Below are positions 19,365 to 28,957 of a stretch of DNA of 64,000 nt, piece by piece (the stretch's first letter is position 1; each line of letters opens with the position of its first letter). The stretch covers positions 123,926,817-123,990,816 of the forward strand of contig CM043958.1 of NCBI GenBank assembly GCA_014529385.2. The letters run 5' to 3'. This stretch comes from Adiantum capillus-veneris. Taxonomy: Eukaryota > Streptophyta > Polypodiopsida > Polypodiales > Pteridaceae. The position numbers were made by a program, and so were the translations under genes. The notes below the pieces were generated by a model, which was given only the letters and a program-made list of their open reading frames with translations, searched no databases and was not told the origin of the DNA.

Positions 19365-20405
19365 GGGGATGATGAGACCATGCAATAGAGCTTCTACTAG
19401 GAAGCTCACCTCCTAATAAACCTCCTTATTGAGTTTCACAAACTCAACAAAAGGAGATCACGAGGCAAATTGCATGAATTGGTGCAAAAAGGGATAGTGA
19501 GGCCTAGCTCCTCTCTATTCTGTTCACCAGTACTTTTAGTGCAAAAGAAAGATGACACATATCACGTGTATCGAGTTTAGAGCACTAAATACGATCACTA
19601 ACAAATGCTTCAGCTGCATTCAAACTTACGATAGACAAAAATCTTCATGCCACTCAAATTCTCTTGAGGAGTACAAGTGACACCTCCAGGTAATCTTTCA
19701 AGTTGTGAGAGAGAATACGCTTTTCGTTAATCAAAAGAAAAGTGAATTTTTTCTACAAGAGATTCAATATATAGGTCACATTATCTATCAAGATGGTATA
19801 TTTATGAATCCATCAAAGTTGGAGGTAATAAAAGCATGGCCTAATCCAAGGAATCTACAGGAGCTAAGAAGATTTATTGGTATGTGTGCATACTATAGAT
19901 GCTTCATAGAAAAATTCTATCAAATAGCGGGACCATTGCATGACTTAACAAGGAAGAACGTTAAGTATTCATGGATTGCTAAAGAACAAAATGCTTTTGA
20001 CAAGCTCAAAGAGAAGCTTACCTCTCAACTAGTCCTTATGTTTCCGGCTCTTTCAAAGCCATTTGAGGTCCAATGCGATGCTTCTGGTGATTGCCTTGGA
20101 GCAGTTTTGCTTCAAGAAGGGCATGCCATAGCATATAAGAGCCGAAGGCGCAATGTCGATGAACGGGTCTTGGGCATATATGAAACAGAGCTTTTAGTTG
20201 TTCCACATGCCCTAGACACATGGAAGCACTATCTCTTCGAGGCTCCATTCATCCTACGAATGGATCACAAAGTTTCAAGTACTTCATGACAAAAACCAAG
20301 CTTTTCAACAAACAAATGAGGTGGGCAAATTTTCTTTCGCAATTTAAATTTCATATTGCTCACATTGCTGGCAAGCACAATCAAGTGGTCAGTGCACTTT
20401 CATAA
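19365..20405 (+). pseudogene. pol: Gypsy-A reverse transcriptase (core deleted) and RNase H
   Basis: RT starts recognisably (SSLFCSPVLLVQKKDDTYH), but the sequence then jumps from about the ALN motif to EEYK..HLQ. Roughly 250 bp present in Gypsy-B, including the FDDIIIYS active site, is missing. The 19705-20289 frame holds the connection domain (FLQEIQYIGHIIYQDG) and RNase H (QCDASGDCLGAVLLQEGHA, LGIYETELL). A frameshift near 20270 moves the end to the 20220-20405 frame (MRWANFLSQFKFHIAHIAGKHNQVVSAL). Without the RT active site it cannot copy RNA. Confidence 0.82.
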
Positions 20406-21337
20406 CAGCCAAGGGTAAATGTGGTGTCTATGGCAACTCACAATGATCTATCTTTTATGATAGATAAGTATGCTACTGACCGAGACTTTAAGTAGGTAAT
20501 TACAGCCTTTGCATTAGGGAAGAAAAAAAAGAACCATTAACCTTGAAGGATGGTTATCTTCCAAACGACAATAGGCTATGTGTTACTCACCTATACAATA
20601 AGAATGTCAAGTATGAATCCCATGCTTCTCATTATGCGGGGCAAAGAGGGATTCCATAATCTACTCTTCAAGGAGTAGAATTGTATTTCTGTTGATCTAC
20701 CATGAAAAGTAAACATACAAGAGTGTTTCAAAATGCGTGGTATACCAAAAATTAAAATTTGATCGAGGGAAGCAAATTGGATTCTTTCAACCAACAGGCT
20801 TAGCAAGAAAACACACTCTATGCCTGTCAAAAAAAAAGAGACTATTAAGGCACATCAAACGGTAACCCTCTTTATATCTCAAATTTTCAAGTATCATGGC
20901 TTGCCAACATCCATACTGTCGGACAAAGATCCTAGAATGACCAGTAATTTCTAGAAGGGTCTCTTTGAAAATCTAGGAAGTAGATTAAATTTCTCTTTTG
21001 GCTTATCATCCACAAACGGATGATCAAAGTGAAATAACTAATCTAACGATGCTTGAATCTACTAAAAGCCTATGTCATGGAAGTAGATCAACGTTCTCAA
21101 TGAAAGAAGCACCTACCTCTTATAGAGTATGCATACAATGACATTGTAATACTTCTATGGGGAAAGCACCTTTCAAGGTTAAAGAGGGAAGATCCAAAAG
21201 TCCCCTACTACTTAAGGTATATGGGAAGATTTTGATGCTGATAAATATAGCCGAGACTTACAAGAATCTTTTCCAAAGAGTAAAAAGGGCTATATCCATC
21301 TTACAGCAAAGGCAAAAAGGGTTGCTGCTAATAAGCA
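20406..21337 (+). pseudogene. pol: Gypsy-A integrase, 5' part, heavily mutated
   Basis: DNA similarity to Gypsy-B 37935-38945 is clear throughout (for example FFKYHGLP-like and SDKDPRMTSNF in translated pieces), but stops and indels occur every few tens of codons. It breaks off at CAGAA, the duplication of the small LTR element at 21343. Confidence 0.75.
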
Positions 21338-21342
21338 CAGAA

Positions 21343-21608
21343 TGTTGGGGATCGAGGCTATGGCGGGTGATGCCGAAGGCAATCCATGGTGAGATGATGA
21401 GCAGCAGCAGAAGCGAGAAAGAGAGAGAGAGAGAGAGATTCGACACTAGCCAAAAAATTAACACACACTATTAATTGATTGTAAAAAATACCTTACATAT
21501 ATAGCCTTTTTCCTTGCCATGCAAACTTTACTTTAACTGGGACTGCCTGCATGCTTTTAAGAGACTGTGCCCACGAGCTAAGACATTATTGGGCTTGAAT
21601 ACCCAACA
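21343..21608 (-). repeat. 3' LTR of the small non-coding element
   Basis: Plus-strand TGTTGGGGATCG to CCCAACA with perfectly matching 7-bp ends and a GA tract. The adjacent plus-strand ACCCATCCCCCCCCCCACCCC (21609-21629) is the polypurine tract read on the minus strand. Confidence 0.92.
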
Positions 21609-22820
21609 ACCCATCCCCCCCCCCACCCCTCAAGCCCAAACTATTGACAATGGACTCGAGACATACCATGGTAGAGTTCATTCACCTGAAACCATGAGTA
21701 GAAACCCCCCCCTTGACTATAGCATAGGTTTGTGTGTGTACTTCCCTCAAACAACCATCAGTGTGAGACATACTAGAACTCAATCAAACAACAAAGGGTG
21801 GTCTTACCACTTGTTATGTGGCAGTTTTTATAACCCGTTCAAAGTTTTTGGCATGGCAATAATTGACAACAGACAAGCTGAAAGAAGGCTTTGACTGAAA
21901 AGTATATGACTCTGTTGACAAACAAACATAAAATTTCTATGACACTAAGCAGATAAAAAATAGTTTTTGAAGTCTTGTACCACAATCTCAAAGCAGATCT
22001 TCATGTTCCGCATCTATTGATGTACCTCTTGGTGCTGGAAGCAAACCGTTTTCTTTTGGATGTTCTTCGTCTTTTTCAGATCAACATGTACTGAAGAAAG
22101 AGTTGATACCTCACTCTACCTCCACTTTTAGCTTTAATAGGCTGGATAACCATTTCGCCACAATGGAACTCCAGTGCTTGCTTTTGTTCATTTGCAGCTT
22201 TCTTCTCATGCAGACAAATATTTTCCAAATTGGACGGTGTTTTGAGAAGCCTTTTGTTGGTTTGCATGCATCACAAATGGTGTTTTAAGGTGCAGCTTTG
22301 AGCCGGCCATAACTTGTTGTGCCTTTTTTGACTAGCTATGCTAGATAGAATTTCAAAAGGTGTCTTTGCTGGTATTAGGTTGTACTGCAGCATTTTAAGA
22401 TGCTTTTGTGGACAGGTATATGGGCTGTAGTGCATAGAACCGAATGTGAGCATTTTGAGATGCTCTCAAAATCACACTGCTGAAGACAGCTTTTTGAGAG
22501 GCAGTTCAACTGCTACAACAGGGCTACGTTTTGGTAGGCGTTTCAAAATGCAAGTCTTTTGGTTAACTCTACATGCACCACCTTGCAAACCTGATAGCAT
22601 CTTGAGAAGCTACAAGTAGTGTCTTTTGATATGTTCGTAGATTGGCCTACTCGGAGCACCTGAGTTTGTGTCTTGCCTGTCCGCCTGCAACGACCTTAAC
22701 CTTGTCAGCGGCAACATTTTGAGATGCTCTTGCGACTACCCTGCCTACGGATTTTCCCTGCACTAAGGACAGCGTTTTGAGAGGTTAGCCCACCACACCT
22801 ACGGCGTGCTTGGAGAGCCT

Positions 22821-22834
22821 GTGCTCTGATACCA
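22821..22834 (-). other. Primer binding site of the small non-coding element
   Basis: Minus-strand TGGTATCAGAGCAC lies two bases inside the right LTR, a perfect initiator tRNA-Met site. It fixes the minus-strand orientation. Confidence 0.92.
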
Positions 22835-22836
22835 GA

Positions 22837-22905
22837 TGTTGGGGATCGAGGCTATGGTGGGTGATGCTGGAGGCAATCCATGGCAAGATGATGAGCAGCA
22901 GCACA

Positions 22906-22941
<36 letters not shown>

Positions 22942-23109
22942 TCGACACTAGCCAGAAAATTAACACATGCTATTAATTGATTGTAAAAAATACCTTACAT
23001 ATATACCTTTTTCCTTGCCATGCAAACTTTACTTTAACTGGGACTGCTTGCATGCTTTTAAGAGACTGTGCCCATGAGCTAACACGTTATTCGGCTTGAA
23101 TACCCAATG
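22837..23109 (-). repeat. 5' LTR of the small non-coding element
   Basis: Homologous to 21343-21608. Its outer terminus reads CCCAATG where CCCAACA is expected, two transitions at the very end; the CAGAA duplication still follows directly. Confidence 0.9.
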
Positions 23110-23549
23110 CAGAAGAGCCTTAGCCTTTAAGAAAAATGATTGGGTCTTGCTAAAGTTTCACAAGGCTCATCTAATGCATACTACGGGTAAGATTCTTACG
23201 GGCCACCAAGAGTATTATGCTAAAGTAGCAAAAAGATACTATGGCCCTTTTTAAATTCTTAAGCCAATTAATGAGATGGCTTATCAATTAAATTTTCCCA
23301 ACCATTGGCTCATTCACAATGCTAACCATGTGAGCCTACTCAAGCCTTACAAAGGAGAGCCACAAAAAGAACCAATAATGGAGGACCCGCTAGAGATCGA
23401 AGATCAAGAAGAGGTGTTGCAGCCCGAATCGATTCTTCGACACCCGAAGACAAGGTACTAAGAAACGGTAAGATTATCCAATATATCTTGTTAAGTTTAA
23501 GAATTATCCTTTTAAAGATGCTACATGGATAAGGAACCTAACTTAAGGA
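23110..23549 (+). pseudogene. pol: Gypsy-A integrase C-terminus (GPY/F and chromodomain-like tail)
   Basis: Resumes after the inserted element. Translated pieces show KNDWVLLKFHKA, YYAKVAKRYYGPF (the GPY/F motif, followed by a stop), and the 23276-23461 frame with NEMAYQLNFPNHWLIHNANHV and EDQEEVLQPESILRH. A further piece matches the chromodomain-like end of Gypsy-B. This tail marks the family as a chromovirus. Confidence 0.82.
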
Positions 23550-23937
23550 TAATATGAACCTTGTCAATGCTTACAATGCTAAACTAGAGTAAGCAAATGA
23601 AAATGCATTTTAAATGAACAACATTTTTGTCTTATAAGACTCATTCTTTTTCTTTTATTGTGCACAAAATTTAAGAAGTATGCATGTTTAGGATCATGTT
23701 TGTGGTGACGACATCTCCCAAACACCAAGTAGAACTTGTCACTCTACTTTCGAAGTATGATATGGACTAAAGGGCAGACATGCTTGCGACAGCTAAGTCT
23801 CCCGAGCCCCAAATGGATTAGTCATCCATTTTGGAATGATGTCGTAGGGTAAAAAGGGATCCTCTACCCACTAAGAAACATGGACTAATGACTAGGCTTT
23901 ATCTTCTCTACCTCATAGTCGAGGACGACTATGATTT

Positions 23938-23951
23938 CAAGAGAGAGGTAA
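23938..23951 (+). other. Gypsy-A polypurine tract
   Basis: CAAGAGAGAGGTAA immediately precedes the 3' LTR start TGTCA; Gypsy-B has the same tract at 39782-39795. Confidence 0.8.
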
Positions 23952-25426
23952 TGTCACAAAATATAATATCTAACTTTACCAAATGATTTTTTCATATTAA
24001 ATTGATCACTTAATATAGGAAGATAAGAGGGGAACAAGAGTTAATATATCATTATATGTGCTTCTAGACCTATCTCAACAGGGGACCGAAAGGAGAAATG
24101 GTTGCATCTCAATAGGGGTCCAAAAGGAGACGGTCTACCAAAGAGCAATGTGCAATAAGTGCTTCTAGACGTACCTCAGCAAGGGACCAAGAGGAGAGAT
24201 GGTTACATCTCAAAAGGGGTCCAAATGGAGGTAGTCTATCAAAGAGACCTCCAAAAGTTAGCGTTAAAAAGTCATTTGACCTTACGTAAGCTAAGGCTAA
24301 CTTCAAGGTGGGAATCGTATCCAAGCATGAGGTGCTAAGATGCTTATAGTGGTTGTGGGAACCTTGCCCAAACCTTGAGGTGATTTTTATGCTTAAATGA
24401 CTAAGGTTTTTAAAATGTTAAATTCAAAGATAAATTCTCAAGAGGCATGAACGTCCATGCGTGATTGTCTAAGGCTTGAAGTATTCAATTCAAAACAAAT
24501 GACTTAAGAAGCATAAAAGACATATGCTTGCTTGATTGACTAAGTCCTTGAAGTATTCAATTCAACCAAATGACTTAATAAGTATAAAAGACACATGTTC
24601 AAATGATCCTCCACATGTGGCCCTCATGATGTGCTTGAATGCTATTGCTTAGGTTTTAAAGGGATCCAATGAGAATTTAGATACATAAAAATGAGGACAC
24701 GTGTCCAAATGAAATAATAAAATAATACAAGAGAGAGAGAGAGGTGTGGACCAAGCATGAGAGGGGGGGTATACCCTTTCTCTCTCACACACACACACAC
24801 ACATTCTCTCATTGTGTGGAGTGCAAAATGCAAGAGCTCCATCTCCTTCTCCAAGCTTGTTGAGAAGCGGAGAGCCTACACCAACACTCTTGGCTATGGA
24901 ATGCAAATCCAACCAAGAGCCATGCTTCAATGCTTAATCTTGCCATCTTCTTCATTTTCATTAATATGCTATTATGTTGTGCTAAGCAAGAAGAGTGATG
25001 ATAAGTGAGGAACTATTTCTCTCTCCTATGGAATGTTTCTTCCTCCTCTTCCCTACCCTCATTCCCCGCTAGCTCTCTCCACCTTTGAAGGTGTTTGAGG
25101 CCTTGGGACTGAGGCTTCACCAAGGTCACAAGGAACACAAAGATTGTATTGTAACAAAGTCTCTCTTGATGGGAGAATCTATAATACAAACGCCTTTTGG
25201 AGGGGGGACCGGCTCCAAGTAAATTCGTTCCTCAACTATTGTCATGTTCTCTAATACTCTCTCTCTTGCAAAAGTATTGTTCATGCCAAGTTAATTAAGT
25301 ACTATGTTTATGTTGCTACCATCAATTAAGTTCACCCTCTATGTTCTCAAAGTGATCTCACAAAAATGCTCACCTTAATTCTCTTAATTCCGCTATTCTC
25401 AAAGTTCATAGGCCATTCCCATTACA
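23952..25426 (+). repeat. Gypsy-A 3' LTR
   Basis: 1475 bp, TGTCACAAAATA to CCCATTACA, directly followed by TAGAT. Colinear with the 5' LTR apart from internal deletions and shorter microsatellites. Confidence 0.93.
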
Positions 25427-25431
25427 TAGAT

Positions 25432-25978
25432 TGTGCATTCAAGTTGAGTATGAGAGGAGAGAGATCTTAGAGAGAGAAAAAGAGATAGCTTCATCTCAAC
25501 TTCAACATGGAAGGCCTCAAGACACTTTTTCTTCTTGACATTGGCATAGAGAGAGAGAGAGCACATCAGATCTCCTCCAGCCTCAGCCTAGGAGCTTGCC
25601 AGTTTTGTTGTCATAATTTTCTCAAGATTGGTATCTCACAACACATCATAAAGGTTGTCATACAAAAAGGGATTTTTGGGTTTATCTGGTGGGTTTTCTT
25701 TTTGTTAACCAATCCTCTTGGATTGGGATTCAAAACATTTGCATGAGATGTTGGAGATATGTTGCATCCTTTGTCCGTCTTGCAAAATAAGTTAGGCGTC
25801 ATGTGCAAACTTGTCATTTGATAGTACTTGGACACAAAATAGTAATCTCTATGTGCTTTGAATTGTGAACTAGCACCATCTAACCACACCCAATGATGTT
25901 TCAAACAATGTTCATGTTGTTTCAATCACTTGTCATGAAGCAGGAAACAATGCCATTTTTTGCAGCACTATGGTAAGC

Positions 25979-26016
<38 letters not shown>

Positions 26017-27370
26017 CTTGACTGTGTATGCAGCCGACAAGCATGTGTGTGTGTGTGTGCACACACATATGTGGATTTCTTTTTGACATTGGAAGAGAGC
26101 AAAGGGAGAGAAATTTTCTTACTTCTCTCTCCGCATACACAAGAGAAAGAGAGAGGGAATGTGTGCATATTACAACACACACACACTACTTTGGAGGTTC
26201 TCTTCCTTCTTGGAATCGGCTCTTGGCATCAATGAGGCACTTTTATTTGGTAAAAGAAATTTGGCATCAGCTTCTTTGGTATCAACATTGGCACCAGATT
26301 TGGCATTAACACAACATTTTTCCACGGCATCATTAGGGAGAGCAGTCTTGATAGTTACTGTTGAGCTTGTTAGTGCTTCATTTTTGTATCGAGTTTTTTA
26401 TGTATGCCTATTGTAGACTGATTATGTGTACTTAGCCATTAACAACTCACAAGTACAAGTTTTCACCACTTCGTTGGACTCACAAGTCTACACAAATATA
26501 GGTTTTATAGGTTTTCTTGGCATGATTCCCACTATGAGTTTGTCTTTCTTACATTTGACAAGTAAAAGTTACCATATGCATGGCATCTATGGTTTGATTT
26601 TGCCTAGACTAATTGGTTGCAATTGACAGGCTTTGTCAATGATAGATACTAGGTCTAATGGGAGATTTTTGACCAACGATTTCTTCTTTTTGGAAGCTTC
26701 ATGCGTATAGATGTGCGTGATTAGCACCTTGTGTGTGCTTGAGCTCTATTGAGAGCAATGTTTACTCCCCACCACAAGGAGCTCACTTTGGTCCAGATTT
26801 TTCTTGCATCTAACTAGCTCATGTTTGAGTGCATGTCTCATGGTTTTGCAAAGACATTTTCACATTTTGGATGTACGTTATGTTGCAGATACGGCCATTG
26901 TACCTTGTTGTGGAGCCAATTTTGGCTTGTTTTGGCAATCCTCACTGTTTCTACAACTTGATCAAGAAGAATTCTTTCTGAGATTGTATGGCTAGTCATG
27001 TCTGCATAGCTTTTGTGAGGGTTGTTACATGATATAGGTGCTTTGACACCAAGCTGATAGTATTTTGAAGATTTTTTTGAGCAGTATATACTATTTTATG
27101 CCCTGTCAACACTTTGGTTACAATTTATACATTGATTTGTTGAATTTTACTTGAGATTTTGATTTCTATATAGAGGAGACTATGTTGGATTACTCCCACA
27201 AGTCCTCTAGTCTGCTTACATCACTCTTTACATTGACATTGTGGTGATTTTGTTGAGTTTCTTGTAGAGATTTTGATCTTTGAGCAAAAGAGACTCTGTT
27301 AAATTTGTTTTGCAAAAACTTTGCCATAAGTTCTTAGCATTATTGTCTTGTAGTTAGCTCTTATCAATAT
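25432..27370. other. Non-coding flank of Gypsy-A with microsatellites
   Basis: GA (about 25981-26013) and GT/AC tracts (26043-26069, 26173-26187) are present. Short ORFs (25507-25746, 26426-26626, 26804-26995) carry no known motif. The last few hundred bases probably form the leader of the copia gag that starts at 27371. Confidence 0.45.
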
Positions 27371-28957
27371 GAATGGATCTTCTACGAAAGAAGATTACTA
27401 CATTAAGAAATTTGATGGCACAAATTTCACTATATGAAAGTAAAGAATGCTTGATTTCTTATTTAACAAAGGACTTGTAGCACCATTGAAAGAGTGCAAA
27501 GAGGGTTTGTACCACTGTGATGATCAAGGGGAGGAGCTTGATGTTTTTTTCCATGGAAACTATTAGGTTGCATCTAGGTGAGTCTATATTCTTCACGATT
27601 ATGGACAAGGCCAATGCTAAAGAATTGTGGGAGCCTTAAAGCTTAGCATGGGATGGTAAGAGTGCATTAAAGAAAGTGTTTTTTAATGAATAAGCTTATG
27701 CGTTTTAACATGAGAAAAGGTAGAAGTGTCTATTCACATTTGAACAAGTTTAACAGTGTGTTTTCTGAGTTGACATCAAAGGGGCTTAATTTTGATGGTG
27801 AAATAAAAGCCATTTTCTTGCTATATTCTTTATTTGCATCATGGGATACATTTAACACTGCCATTAGTAACTCCGCCCCAAGGGTAAGCTTGCTTTTAGT
27901 GATGTTACTAGTGCTTTGCTCATAGAAGATATTCAACATCAATCTCTTGACACTACTAGGCATGGTGATGCATATATGGCAAGTGGAAGTAGAAGAGAAA
28001 CAATCAAAGGTAGAGACATCGTAGTTATAGTCGTAGTCATTTTCAAGATCGAGAGAATGCATGTAGCAAGATCCGTGGACCTAATACAAGGAGCAGTAAG
28101 TACTACCATTGTCACAAGAAGGGACACATGAAAAAGGATTGTCATTTTCTGCAAAGAGAGAAGGGTAAATCCATTGTCATAAGTTTTGCACCTCCTAAGA
28201 GCACTGTGAAGATAGTGGAGCTCAATTTTATTTAGTCTCCACATTTTGATGTTGTTCTTGACCTGCCGCAATCGTTAGATGTACTAGTCTTCACTTTTGA
28301 TTTGAGCCTAGAAGCATTGTTACACTACAGTGTTTGGTAATAGTTCTTGGAGGATCAGAAAAGGTAACTTGTTCATGCTCAAAGGCCAAAAGTCTGGCTT
28401 ATTATATTCCTTGTATGTCTCTTTTATGAAAGAGAACTCCATTTATATAGTCGAACTGCCTTCTAATGAGTTGTCGCATAGCTGGTTATATGAGTCAGAA
28501 GGGAATGAAATAGTTACAGCATTTTGGCTATATCACTAAAACTATTTTGATTTTACTTTGTGTGATCATTACATATATGGAGATAGACTAGGCTTACCTC
28601 ATCATCATTGGATCGAAAACCCTCTAGATTTGATTTCATAGTAATCTACCGCATAAGTGTTGAGAGAGGAAGGGGGGGGGGGGGGGGGGGGGGGAGAGCA
28701 GGGGGCATTATATTTTTTGACTTTCATAGGTTACTCTACTCGAAAGGTCTGGGTCTACCTCTTGAAGCTATGTCAGATAACCAATCATGCCAAAAATTGA
28801 AGGCTTTGTGCACTGACAACAGGGGAGGTACATCTCATTTTAGTTTAAGGACTTTTGTAGCAAATGAGGCATTAGGAGGGAGTTTTCTATGCCATATACA
28901 CCTGCTCAAAAATGGAATTGTTGAGAAAATGAATAGGACTATTTAGGAGAGGGTCAG
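27371..28957 (+). pseudogene. gag-pol: Decayed copia gag-to-integrase fragment (Copia-4)
   Basis: The start reads MNGSSTKEDYYIKKFDGTNF, a copia gag N-terminus. The 27686-27925 frame (MNKLMRFNMRKGRSVYSHL, SWDTFNTAISNS) is UBN2 gag. A knuckle lies at 28101-28142 (YHCHKKGHMKKDC) with its first Cys replaced by Tyr. The 28330-28539 frame (GNLFMLKGQKSGLLYSLYV) matches the region between protease and integrase. Integrase remnants include TDNRGGTSHF and KNGIVEKMNRTI near 28815-28945. RT, RNase H and LTRs are not seen; it stops abruptly near 28957. Many frameshifts mark it as old, and it is a separate family from Copia-1, -2 and -3. Confidence 0.75.
28672..28694 (+). repeat. Homopolymer of 23 G
   Basis: An uninterrupted G run between gag and integrase remnants of Copia-4, followed by GAGAGCAGGGGG. 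Length is prone to sequencing and replication error. Confidence 0.9.

Larger units (their letters stand above)
21343..23109 (-). mobile_element. Small non-coding LTR retroelement in Gypsy-A integrase
   Basis: 1767 bp with 266 and 273-bp LTRs, primer site and polypurine tract all on the minus strand, flanked by the exact duplication CAGAA (21338-21342, 23110-23114). The 1228-bp interior has no ORF with known retroelement domains, so it is non-autonomous. It is larger than typical TRIM elements and smaller than LARDs. The interior carries dispersed copies of TTTTGAGAWGC (see findings). Confidence 0.93.
10180..25426 (+). mobile_element. Gypsy-A: nested Ty3/gypsy chromovirus with two inserted elements
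   Basis: LTRs start TGTCA and end ATTACA, and the exact 5-bp duplication TAGAT lies at 10175-10179 and 25427-25431. Gag, protease, RNase H and integrase remnants lie in standard order and match Gypsy-B closely. Two later insertions, Copia-2 at 13797 and a small LTR element at 21343, bring it to 15.2 kb. The RT catalytic core is missing and all reading frames are broken, so it cannot move by itself. Confidence 0.95.
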
